From: Gonatopus flavifemur
Lineage: Eukaryota > Arthropoda > Insecta > Hymenoptera > Dryinidae
DNA length: 64,000 bases
Direction of reading: 5' to 3'
Assembly (NCBI GenBank): GCA_018340375.1
Contig: JAFFJZ010000002.1
Coordinates: forward strand, 27,236,001-27,300,000
Shown: positions 1 to 10,513 of the stretch, piece by piece
How positions within the stretch are numbered: the stretch's first letter is position 1
How the letters are laid out: each line of letters begins with the position of its first letter
The notes under the pieces: model-generated
The model's input: the letters and a program-made list of their open reading frames with translations, nothing else
Told to the model about the DNA's origin: nothing
The model's database searches: none
Program-made: the position numbers and the translations under genes

Positions 1-668
1 ATCCCTAGTAACAAAGATTCATATAAGACCACATATGAACCATATACGACCATATATGGATAGAGGTTTCATATATGATCACGTATAATGCAGCACTAGT
101 GTTGCCGCGATCTACAAAACGAGCTATCATGATCTTTAGATTCCAGCCTCGTTCAACTGAAAGGACATTCTCTTCCATAGTAACAACAATTGGGTGAAAA
201 TACAATCTTGAGAACAGTCAACTTCGTTTGGGAATCCAAATTGAAATATGAGTCTATGAAATCAAGTTTTGAATTTATCTGTATTCGATCTGGACACGAT
301 CTGAATTCCGATCTGGCTCGAACCGCTTGCAGTGTTAATTGAATAAAAATTGAGATTAACGGGATTGCAGCTCGATGTAAACTGACTCATAGTCGAATTT
401 CAGTTCTAATCTACATTTTAACCAATTTTTACTTCCCATAATTTTAATTGAAGAACATTGGAATGTAAAGATCGTGATAGCTCGTTTTCTGGATCGCGGC
501 AACACTAGTAAATCCATGAAGGTTGACATACACGGACCGTATATGCGCCGTATATGCATTGGATATGGATTACATATGGATCATATGTGGTCATATATGA
601 AACCTCTAGGCATATATGATTGTATATGGTTTATATATGGTCCTATATGAATCATTGTTACTAGGGAT
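1..668. repeat. Nested fold-back element with CATATATG-rich outer inverted repeat
   Basis: The first ~90 bases (beginning CCCTAGTAACAA after AT) recur as an imperfect reverse complement at about 575-668 (ending TTGTTACTAGGG). Both arms are packed with near-palindromic CATATATG/ACCATATA words. A second, inner inverted repeat lies at 97-507. The left flank lies outside the window, so a target duplication cannot be tested. It is probably a non-autonomous DNA transposon; the family is unassigned. Confidence 0.6.
97..507. mobile_element. Inner hAT-type inverted-repeat element (TIR TAGTGTTGCCGCGATC)
   Basis: Left terminus TAGTGTTGCCGCGATC and its reverse complement at 492-507 extend to a ~50-bp inverted repeat. 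The same terminus bounds the 28286-29209 element, which has a clear 8-bp target duplication, so a hAT assignment is carried over from there. The flanks here (TGCAGCAC and GTAAATCC) do not match, so the copy is old, rearranged or part of the larger fold-back. Short open frames across it are not coding. Confidence 0.55.
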
Positions 669-1893
669 ATGAAAAGCGTTTATTGAAAATCACAAATTTT
701 TGTTTGGTTTCCTGAAAATAATTTCCTCTTACAACTACATTCTTAACAACTATTGTTCAACTTTCTCGTTTTGATTCCTGATTCCTCTTCATTGTGTGAT
801 TGTATCTTTCTCCTTGACCGGGATATTAGAGAGTTAACGTTCACCAAACTTTTTCTGCAGGATTATTCAAAGATGTTTGAATACAATTGAAATATTGTTA
901 TATGTCGTTAGCTTTCAATGTACAGAGAATTGTAATGTAAAGAGATATTGTAATTGCATTGAAATGTCTCAAGATAATCCACCACAATACGTTTGACTCC
1001 CATCACCGCACTGGTATCTCCTTATTAACCGACTTTTTTTCCTCTTCATTCAGGATTTTTCTTTTGGATGATTTTAATTATTGGCCTCTTAAGAGCAATC
1101 ATTTGACGTTTCAGTCCTCGTTCAATAATTCTAGTTCATTACGAACACTGTGTTGGAAGAAGATCAGGCATTCCCTATTTTTAATAAGGTTCTGATCAGG
1201 TTAGAATCCGGCAACCGTGGATAAGGGAATCCTTATGAGGTCCTTACAAGGGACTTATCTGATCCCCCCAATATGATTCAAATAGGGTTGTAACGCAGGG
1301 GTACAATAGGGTTCGGATGAGATTCCCATAAAATCGAGCGAAATAGGGAAAACAGTAACGAAACCTGACGAGGACCTGATAGGAAATCAGGCATGCCTGA
1401 TATTTTCCCATCCAAAATTTCGACCACCCATGGGGAAAGGGAAACACGGGCTGAAACTGACTCATTACTGCTGTCAGAGTTTCCAACTAACATTCAGACA
1501 TCTTAAAAATATCTTTAAGAAGTCCCAATGCGTTTGTAAGAAGTCTTGAAAAACGTTCTGAAAGATACCGAAACGAATCCTAAAAGATGTCTTATGAAAC
1601 ACGTATAGAATTCGAAGAGATATCTTGAAGAGTTCTTAAAAATTTCTTGGAGAACTCATGAAAATGTCTTGGAAAACTCTTGAATTCGTTTACAAAAAAC
1701 ATGTTCAACCTTTTCTTTCTCTTTCTCCTCCTGTTTCTTCAACTGCTGTGGCGTTCTGATAAAGTCTACCTGATTTTGACCCTTGTTGTTACGGAAATCG
1801 AACCCATTCATTTGACGATATATTTACGCCTCAGTCACTTGAGCTATACGTACAATATGGTGGAGACGCCCGTAATTGTCAATATGACATGAT
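669..1893. other. No gene seen; includes GC-richer segment 1196-1495
   Basis: Nothing recognisable as coding. 1196-1495 is clearly GC-richer than its surroundings and contains a perfect 16-base palindrome (ATCAGGCATGCCTGAT, about 1387-1402). It is probably an old repeat fragment. 1502-1690 is a run of degenerate GAAGTCTTGAAAA-like words. Confidence 0.4.
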
Positions 1894-2015
1894 CAGGGGC
1901 GTGTTTACGTTTTCGCCGCCCAGGGGCTAATAATATTTCGCCGCCCCCAACCTGAGCTGAATTAATATTTTCAATCATTCCCTCAGGTGTATTCATCTTA
2001 TTTGGAAACTATGTA

Positions 2016-2267
2016 CACTGAAAAAAAAATTTATTCCAGTCAAATAAATATTTATTTGTCCTGTACCAAAGAAATATTTATTAGAATCAACGAAATATTC
2101 TTCGGAACCAAAATAATTTATTGGAGGCAAATAAACGATTAAAACCATCTATTTAATTCAAATAAATTATTTTGGTTCCAAAGAATGTTGTGTTGATTCT
2201 AATAAATATTTCTTTGGTACAGGACAAATAAATATTCATTTGACTGGAATAAATTTTTTTTTCAGTG
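2016..2267. mobile_element. Fold-back MITE, CACTGAAAAAAAA termini, TA target
   Basis: 252-bp element flanked by TA at 2014-2015 and 2268-2269. TIRs start CACTGAAAAAAAAATTTATT, and almost the whole element is an inverted repeat: arms carry CAAATAAATATT and ACCAAAGAAATATTTATT in mirrored order. It has no coding capacity. It sits inside the decayed hAT and so is the younger insertion. Confidence 0.85.
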
Positions 2268-2933
2268 TAATATAACTCGAAGAAATATATTATTCAATAA
2301 AACTTTGACACACTCAACAGGATTAAACATTTATCATTATAAACTATTGGTCACCTACATTTTCTTAATTGAAAGCAATATTGGAATTATTGAATAATCT
2401 TCTCCATCTGACCAGAAACATTTATATAAGTGTATAGGATCAACGAGGTACCGGAATTAAAGCTCTAGAGGGGTCAAGATCAATGAAGAAAAATAGATAA
2501 TGAATGTAAATCATGCAAAATAAACGTAGATTAATCGATCAAGTTCTCGCATACAACGCCAGCATTCAGTGAAATGTCGCTGAAACAATAATGTCACACA
2601 TTAGAAGCCTACGAAAATTTCTCTACCGTTTTCAGAGAAAAAATATCTCTTACATTTCAGTTTATTTTCCATTGACTCAGAAAAATTTCCTCTTTGAATG
2701 TCATTCGGCAAATGAGTCGATCAAATCATCATAATTGACTTGTTTTGTTAAGTCGGATTCAATTTCCAGAATGACAGTTTGATTCAAACGATTCTTAGAC
2801 ATTTGTGACCGAAGAAAACTTTTAATTCATCGTCATACTGAAAAAGATCTTTTTCCCACACCTGCACGGAAAGTTGATGTTTTCTGACCTATTTTTAGGG
2901 GAGAAAGTGCTGAATTCCAAGCGAATGTGTCAC

Positions 2934-3041
2934 AGCGGGAGGAAAATATTTTCTGCCCGCTCGCAGCGGGAGGAAAGTACTTTCTGCCCGCTCGCAACGG
3001 GAGGAAAGTACTTTCTGCTCGCTTGCAGCAGGAGGAAAATA
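2934..3041. repeat. 31-bp tandem repeat, about 3.5 units, each unit palindromic
   Basis: Units at 2934-2964, 2965-2995 and 2996-3026, plus a partial one from 3027. Each contains GCGGGAGGAAAGTAC followed by TTTCTGCCCGC, so every unit can form its own hairpin. It lies inside the hAT element, close to the transposase remnant. Confidence 0.9.
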
Positions 3042-3133
3042 CAAACTATCTTTTCGTTCTGAAATATGCATATGAATATTTTATATGCAATTAAACAGAT
3101 GATCTTCACTTTCCTTGCAGTTGTGGGAATATA

Positions 3134-3391
3134 CTATTCTACAGAACAATTAGATGTCGGTATGATCAAAAATATTCTCAATGCAATGTTGACGTATGAA
3201 TACAGATCTTGTAGATTGTTATCATGAATTAATCTACAAAGGGCGAAAATCGGATGTGGAGGTTCTTCCATGCTTTTCACAAAACCAAACGAATGAAGAC
3301 ATTCATTTTCAAACACTTCTGCTTCTGGCAAGTCCTCTTTGTATATACTACTCAAAATTGCCGCATGTTTTGCAATCATTTCACGCTCCAA
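3134..3391 (-). pseudogene. hAT transposase remnant, C-terminal dimerisation region
   Basis: The minus-strand frame gives 85 residues. Its second half, with LQDLYSYVNIALRIFLIIPT followed by SNCSVE, matches the hallmark of the hAT C-terminal dimerisation domain (LQD-hPNV-IALRIFL-IPVS-ASxERSFS). The frame stops immediately after SVE, exactly where the conserved R-S-F-S would follow, so the domain is truncated by a nonsense codon. The frame can be read further upstream without an ATG, so no true start exists. No DNA-binding domain or RNase H-like core is present. The flanking hAT TIRs and the 8-bp duplication GACATGAT independently support the assignment. Confidence 0.75.
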
Positions 3392-4090
3392 ATCAATTCC
3401 AATCCGAATCCATAGTGTTTCATAATAAGAACATTTTCTTATGAATTGCTATCACACTTGAACCAGGGTAAGGAATAGAACAGTTCAAACAACCATGCAC
3501 GGCAGTTTGATGAGTTCATGCACAAATCGTGTTTGAATGTATCCAACTTCCGTACATACACTTCAAATTCGAATGTTTTATTTTGATACACTCAGAGTTT
3601 GAAACCTGTAGTCGCTTTTGAAACGCTTCAAAGCATGTAAATATATCCATAAAATGGATAAAATGTTCAATTATAAAATACCTAATCTGAGTTATTGACA
3701 CATTTGTATATTTTTAAGTGTTTAAAAAGTGAGTCAATGATTTAAATACTGTGAGTATATCGACATAAAACACTTGAATTCACATTCTCCGCTCCCTTTG
3801 TGCTTGATCGCATTTGGTAACTGGAAAAAAACTTCTATAATTTTGCCGCCCTGGGCTATTGACCCTTGAGCCCCTCCTTAAAGACGTCCCTGGACATGAT
3901 GAAATATGTCAGCGATGTACAGCCCGTACAGCACCGGACATTTCTACGTCGCCTCCACGTTGCCTGCACGTGGAATCTTCGTTCATCCACGTTCTATCCA
4001 CGTGGAGTCCACGGAGATGCGATATGGAAATCGGTGGATGTGCTGTTAAGGAGTTTCAAAGTGAAAATGATCTTTTGAACAGACTGTTAT

Positions 4091-4269
4091 CACACACTAC
4101 TGTAAAAAATGCGGAGTGAAAACGACACCGAAAATGTTCCCAAGAAGTCCAACCGGGGCTGTGGTGTTAAAATAACTCCACTTAGAGTCGAATTGACACA
4201 ATTCGGTGTTGAATTCGACACCATTTGGGTTGGGCTCCATTTCACACCGCTGATTTTCTCCAGTGCGTG
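4091..4269. mobile_element. Short MITE, CACTGTAAAAAA-type termini
   Basis: Left end ACTACTGTAAAAAATGCGG and right end CTCCAGTGCGTG form imperfect TIRs. The interior repeats a GTGTT-AA-AACAC theme in inverted orientation. The exact boundary is uncertain. Confidence 0.5.
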
Positions 4270-5425
4270 AATAAATATCAAAAGAGTTGAATGTACTTAC
4301 AAATAGAGAAGATGAATAAATTTAATGAAACATATTTAGAAATCAATTCTGTGTTCTGGTGGTCGTTAATATTTCGTGAATACCACAGATTCTTTCTGCA
4401 GTATTTCTGAAAAATTGTTGTGAAGGGGATATTCGGTAATTTTATTGTGCACATCATGAGGCGACAAAATCGTACTTTTTACAAACTTTCAAATTCCTTG
4501 GTATCTCAAGCTTTCAATTTATGGATGAATTAATTCACCTCATTTGCAATACGATTGTAATAACAGATACATTCGAAGTTTTATTCTGTGTTATTCATGA
4601 TCATGTGCTCATATAACCTCAAAGCTGTTGAAAAATTTATCAAATTTAACACTGGGCCAAAACTATCTGTACACCGAAATCAATACCGTTTGAAATTCGT
4701 CGAATAGTTCGGGCCAATGGAAAAATAATAATGACCCTGGATGGGAACAATTGTTCCCGCCAAAGTTTGGCAAATATAACCTTGCCAGTACCAGGCCATT
4801 TGTCGACTTTGGCAATTCCCACATGGGTAGGGTTGTTGTGCATTCATTTTGCATTTCTCCACTTCATGATCAAGGAATGATCTTTGTATACAGATTGTTC
4901 TGTTTTATTCTCCTATTCATGATCAATATTACTTCTTATTAAAAATTTTTTTCTCCTTTTTGGTTTTTTTATCAATGTACGCACTTTATTCAATGGAATG
5001 TAATTGATATATGATCGAAACCGATAGTATGGATATAAAAAAAGGACAGAAATATAGAATTGATACTGTCAAATAAAAATTTAAGGTTCCTGTCTCTATG
5101 GACCAAGTTAACCAATAAGGAACAATTCTGACAAAGAAATCAGGGCTGTAACTTTCCTCTGTCTTTTTATATTATTGTTCCCTCAAGATTGAAAACTTTC
5201 TGCTCCACAATTCATTGCGAACTATACGTTCCGATGAATTTTCAAGTTTTTCGTTGATTTATAAAATACTGTATTTGAATGTGATGAAAACTAAAATGAC
5301 TGTAAGTTCTTGATGTCACATCAATAAAGATATTTCTTCCAATGAAATTAGGACGAACAGTTGGTTGATCCAAGTAATATTCCACATGAAAATATGGTTC
5401 AAAAGCTGATAATAAATTATTGTTA
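4270..5425. other. No gene seen
   Basis: AT-rich sequence with only short frames. 4640-4860 is somewhat GC-richer and open in several frames at once, which argues against coding. Confidence 0.5.
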
Positions 5426-5820
5426 CACTCAAAAAACTACCTTCTAATGATAAGATGAAGCTGCATAATCACAAGACGATCCCGTTTCAAAATACTTTCA
5501 GAAGAAGATCTGTCTTATAATAAGATGGGAACTGTCTCAAACGATTCCATTTCACTAATAGATGACTCCTTCTGTTAGTAAAACGGAACTGACCTGATGA
5601 AAAGACGGTGTCCCTTCTGGTGGTAAGACGGGAAATAATACTCAAACTTATTTGATTGGGAGCAAATTAGGGACATTTTTCTTGTCGTGAGACAAATACC
5701 ATCTTGCGAGAAGACGGGATTCCTCCCAAGATTAGACAATTTTTGTCTGTTTATAAAACTGCACTGTTATTGTATTAAGACGGCTGCTGTTTTATGATAA
5801 GAAAATCATTCTCATAAGTG
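5426..5820. mobile_element. Degenerate MITE with a repeated TAAGACGGGAA motif
   Basis: Flanked by TA (5424-5425 and 5821-5822), with termini CACTCAAAAAACTACC and the reverse complement of CACTTATGAGAATGAT. The interior holds six irregularly spaced degenerate copies of CTTCTnnTGnTAAGACGGGAACTG, near 5441, 5513, 5571, 5617, 5702 and 5770. Confidence 0.5.
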
Positions 5821-6059
5821 TACCAAACGAATCATCTAGAATGTTATTGAAGAGGAAACATTTGAGAGATCCTTTTCAAACTTGAGAACCTACAAGAATT
5901 AACATAATGTATCAGGATAACTGTATGCAGCGATACGAATACGTCTTGCAACACATGTATATATATATATATAGAAAAGTTGAGCGGTAAGAAATTTTAC
6001 TTCCATTCAATCCAATCAAACTAATTGAAAATATCTCTGTGAGAAACAGTAATTCAAGT

Positions 6060-6520
6060 TCGGTAGCAAGGACTGAGAGGCAAGGAAAATAAACTCGAGC
6101 GTACTTCTGCTAACACGAATTCACGTGAATTATCGGTTCACGCGTATTTAGATCCTCGCTAATGCAACGACGGAGAATCTTACCGTTTCAAAACTTCGTT
6201 GTCGTCCATGCAGAATGAAGGTTCAGGTCCATGAAGAGTTTTCCTTCTACATAGAATGTTTTCCACTGTTGTTGGTTGAGAGCTTGGAGTAAACTAGGAC
6301 ATTTCACTCGCCAATTCATTTTTTTCCGTTTAGTGCGGTTTTCTTGCATTCGATGCAAGTTTCTAGAAGACCGTCGAGTAGATATTGTTACGCGACCAAG
6401 TTCCAGAACAGCATTTCAAAATCCTGAGAAAAGTTTTGCGCTCACATTTTTTTCTCTTCTTCGTTTTCTTCTCGCGTCGGTGTCCTCTACCCTCCCTCCC
6501 CGCCGTCTGTAAATCTAAAT
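6060..6520. other. CpG-richer segment, possible promoter or untranslated exon
   Basis: This stretch has many more CG dinucleotides than its surroundings and ends in a pyrimidine-rich block (about 6445-6512). A frame at 6276-6512 has no recognisable domain. It could be a regulatory region or first exon of a host gene lying outside the window, but no transcript signal proves it. Confidence 0.25.
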
Positions 6521-7627
6521 TCCCCAGGCGGAATTTTCAGCTATGATGAAGTGACGTAATTTGAGATGATGAAAAATAAGACGATGCGAGGAGATATAAT
6601 TTTATCCTCGAAGCAGTGGATTGTTAATGAAGATTCATTACGTTGCGAGTGTAGGATTTCGAAAATAAGATGGAGAGAAAAAAAATATTCGAGACTCGAG
6701 GAAGAACAAAAGGTTCCATTCGATCATAAGTAATTGTCGTGAAAAGATTTTTAATGCGCTCAGTGATGAAGAATCAACTTCGATATCTTCATTGTTTCGA
6801 GTTTTTGTGGAAAATAACAATACCGGTAGAAAATTAAGGGTGACTTTTGAATTGATAATGGAGTATCATTAGGCATGGAATTCAAAATAACGATCTTTAA
6901 AATCCCATTGCTCTGGTATTATGGATCTCATATTGAAATAAATGCACGAGAGAGTTGAAGTGAGTATTGAGATTCTCGTATATCAGAATGAACCATCGGA
7001 TCTAGATACTTCAGGTATTGATAATTGATGTTTTTTCACAAAGAACTTTATTTTCTGTTGATATTGAAATATTCATCATTCACCAATGAAATTCCTATCA
7101 TTTAGAATGCTTTCATATAAAAATTTCACATTCATATTTATCACGTGAATAATTCATGTCAAATGGTGAAGGTTTGAATATACTTTTTCTCCGTCGAACC
7201 TTTTAAGGCCATGGATACGTGTATTCGTTATGAATTTCAAGATCTTCTATAAACAAACCGTTCATCGATTCAACCTAGAGACAGAGAATTTGATTATTCC
7301 ACTTCAACGTTTATCATCCTTCTGCCCATCAGCGAGAACGAATCATTTTTTCCTTAATGGAAAGCCACACACAGACAACAAAGAAGAGTAAAAATAATCG
7401 CCAACTTGAAAATGTAGTTCGAGTAACCGCAATTTTAGTAGATTTCTACGGCGGTGAGTGTAAGATGTACGTCAGCCGATGTATATCATACATTCGCCGC
7501 TACAAAATCAACTCAAATTGTGGTAACTCAAACTACATTTTGACAGTTGAGGATGTTTTTATTCTCGTGCAATTAAACTGAACAACTTTTTATTTCTCCA
7601 TGATACATGTTCCATGTGAAAAGTTAC
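6521..7627. other. No gene seen
   Basis: AT-rich, with short frames only. The 74-residue frame at 7357-7581 matches nothing I recognise. Confidence 0.5.
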
Positions 7628-7855
7628 TTAACCCTAGAACACAGCACTGGGGTATTTTCGTACCCCAAGGCGGTTTGAAAGTTGTAGGTGAAATAGGTTT
7701 TGCTACATATCGATTCAGGATTCTGACCATAATTCCGTTTAGAGTTCCAAAAGAAGGAAGAGTTGATTAAAAGCGTCAATTTCTCTTTCGATTACGACTG
7801 ATAATAACGCGGAGTGAGCGTGGGGTACGAAATTACCCCAGTGTTGTGGTAACGT

Positions 7856-9088
7856 CCCAATCAGAAAAATCCGTAATATGCCTGTACTGATAAACCAGTA
7901 CTGAGAACTTAACCCTAGAAGTCAGGACTGGGTATCAAATGTACCCCAGCTTGTCTTTAAAGTTATGTAGCTTTTGAACGGGTGATGTTATGGACCCTTA
8001 ACTTGATCCATAATTCAATTTGAACTTTTAAGAGTGGGAAGCAACACCTAAACCTGCCTGTTTGTGATAAACAGCGTTGTTGTGCAATCGTGAATGTGCT
8101 GTGGGGTGCATTTGATACCCAGTCCTGACTTTCCGTTTGGTTTTTAGGGGAGTGAGCAATTTTTTTCTCTGAATTGTACGTATAATTTGAGATGTATAGT
8201 GGCAAAATGAAAAGAATTCTCATTGTTGAATTCTGGTTTGTATTGTTTTTTCCTTTTCTCGCGTGGAATTAAATATTTTTGAATTTTCGTTTATATCATA
8301 GCATTACATTGCGATTTCAATTTGAAGTACTGTTGTCACATGGAAATGTACTATGTGTACTAGGTGTTATGCGAAAAATGTGTACTAGAGGACTGAGTAC
8401 ATTCGAAAGATTTGTATCAAAGTCAATATTTGAACCGAATACACTATGTTTCATTCATAAAAGATGAGAGTACCATGTTTTTCCTACTGATTTCATCCTC
8501 TTGCACATCTCCTAATTTTCTCATGTTCATATGTTGAAATAAATATACTTTTTGCAGAATCGGCTAAAATGGTCATAAGTATCTTGAAGATCAATCTTTT
8601 CCACGCAAAATTCACATATAGACAATCCAAATTGATTGGTTTTTAACAAAGTTATTCAACAATGAACGAAAAATTCATTTTTTAACGTTTTCGTGTGCTT
8701 TTTTCCAATAAAGTCAATTTTCCATGACAATACGTTTATAAGAACGAAATTTGAATTATTTATTCGTATTCCTCATTAAAAAACGAAGAAATTTCACTAT
8801 TATACAATGCTTTTTCATGCAAAAATAAGTGTGAAATCATCACTTGAAAAATGGGGTACAATTGATACCCAGTCCTGACTGTGTGGTGACAAAAATATAG
8901 TCCTGACTTCTAGGGTTAATACCGGCCAGTTACTAACCCAGTCCTGGCCCTGCACTGATTGCGAATAATGGCATCAGTACTCAATCTCCAGTACTGAAAA
9001 GCTTTATCATTCCAGACAAATGCCAGTACCCTGCCAGTCTTGGCTAGTACTGGTGCAATACTGCGCCTGTTGTCAATTTCTGGTTGGG
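7856..9088. mobile_element. Middle nested element, TIR CCCAAYCAGAAA
   Basis: Short TIRs CCCAATCAGAAA (7856) and TTTCTGGTTGGG (ending 9088) with a possible GT duplication on each side. The interior repeats CCAGTACTG words on both sides of the inner piggyBac-like element. Without its guest, this host element would be only about 230 bp. Confidence 0.5.
7913..8915. mobile_element. Inner piggyBac-like non-autonomous element (TTAA site)
   Basis: TTAA at 7909-7912 and 8916-8919 bound perfect 17-bp TIRs CCCTAGAAGTCAGGACT. The left TIR runs straight into GGGTATCAAATGTACCCC. At the right, the same motif plus a second AGTCCTGACT sits about 19 bp inside the tip. This asymmetric arrangement is what piggyBac ends look like. 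At 1,003 bp with no transposase, it is a non-autonomous derivative. Confidence 0.85.
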
Positions 9089-9844
9089 GTCGGTATACTT
9101 TGTGCGATTGTGTGAAAATTCATACTTCAGAATTTGAAGGAAAATTTTTGGTCTCGCAGCAGTTTTTGCAGAATTTAAGTTCTCTGTCATTATTCAAAAT
9201 GTCTCCATGTTAAAAAGAAAAATTATAAATCAATTTTGTTACCAATGTAACTGATTTTTCCTATTTATGCGAAGGAAGAAATTGAAAAATGTTTTCTCTA
9301 CATTACTTAGTATTATTCTATACCAATGACAAACGTGAAAAATTATAAACATTTTTTTTTAATTAAATATACAAAAATTATATATGAAAAAGTTGTGGAA
9401 AATTTGAATTGAACATTTTGCCCTCCCTTAAGTTTTGAGCGGGCTACGCCCATGTTCTCAATTAAATGTACCTTTGAAGAAAAAAGTGAAAATTTTGTTT
9501 CATCCGTATCCTAGATAATTTTTTCAAGTTTCCAAATGTTCTTGGATATTCAAAATCGGATGGAAATTCGAAAAGTTATGGCCATCTTTTGGAAAAAAAT
9601 CAAAATGCCATTGTTTGAGATTTATTTTCGCTTTCAACTAATGTTTTGCAATTTTTTCATAAGATTTTTGCATTGAAATTCATGCTATTGTCTTTGTCTT
9701 GAAAAAACGAAGAAAATGGTGTATTTCAAAATTCATTCTTCATGACGAATATTCACGTAAATCGCGTTCAAAGGTGTGGGGTATAAAAATACCCCTGTGT
9801 TGTGTTCAATAGCAAAGAGAAGAAGTGTTGTGTTCTAGGATTAA

Positions 9845-10513
9845 TATAGGGCCAAAAGGGACGAAATTTGCTTCCTAACAAAATGAAGATGCTGTACAGA
9901 GGAAAAAATGTTATCAATGAAACTTTACTATCGCGTTAACTCAGCTCAACGCTTTCAAGTACACGTCGTTGAGCTGCATGAACTCTCCGTATTAGGTATT
10001 ATAGGTATCTTCTTGTTGGCTTATAATTATTGATCACATCATTATCAATGATAATTACATGTCGTTTATTGTTACTAGAGGTATTACCTGGAATAATCAT
10101 GTGAACAGAATTTTTCACACTTTTGGAAATGCTCTTTTGGATAATAAAATTCTCTACGCGAAGATCAACATTTCTTATCCCTACAATGAACTTTTTTTGC
10201 CCAAACAACTGAATTGAATATTCATTCTTGTGCAGCAACTCAATATTTCTTAAAAGTTAAATGACTTCTCAGGAGTTGATATTCTGGAAGTTATATCATT
10301 CGGGAATGCTTTTCCCCAATGGCCAAGCAGTCGAATGAAAATGATTTGAAATTTGTAGAAGTTCTCGTTGGACCACTTTCCCTTTACTGTAATTGAGTGT
10401 TTGATTTCGTTAATTGCATCATTTCGGGTTTAATTACATCAATTTGTTCTGAATTCACTATCCACCTTTTCAATCAGCTTGTGGAACTGGACAGAATATA
10501 TATTAATAATGTA
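9845..10513. other. No gene seen
   Basis: AT-rich. A minus-strand frame of 79 residues (9999-10238) has no recognisable domain. Confidence 0.5.

Larger units (their letters stand above)
1894..3892 (-). mobile_element. Decayed hAT DNA transposon with 8-bp target duplication
   Basis: Termini CAGGGGCGTGTTTA (left) and the reverse complement of CAGGGACGTCTTTA (right) are imperfect TIRs of the hAT type. They are flanked by identical 8-bp sequences GACATGAT at 1886-1893 and 3893-3900, the hAT duplication length. Inside lie a transposase C-terminal remnant on the minus strand (3134-3391), a later TA-flanked MITE (2016-2267) and a 31-bp tandem repeat (2934-3041). The N-terminal and catalytic parts of the transposase are absent, so this is an internally deleted, dead copy. 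Confidence 0.82.
7632..9840. mobile_element. Outer piggyBac-like non-autonomous element (TTAA site)
   Basis: TTAA at 7628-7631 and 9841-9844 bound TIRs CCCTAGAACACAGCAC and (reverse complement of the right end) TCCTAGAACACAACAC. CCC termini on a TTAA duplication are the piggyBac signature. Directly inside are subterminal inverted motifs GGGGTATTTTCGTACCCC and GGGGTATAAAAATACCCC, the right one set further from the tip, like the asymmetric internal repeats of piggyBac. No transposase frame remains, and the interior was invaded twice. Confidence 0.8.

Noticed and set aside
5..205. Short frame containing VERGW, considered as a hAT transposase tail
   Set aside because: The resemblance to ERSFS is too weak and the sequence is part of an inverted repeat.
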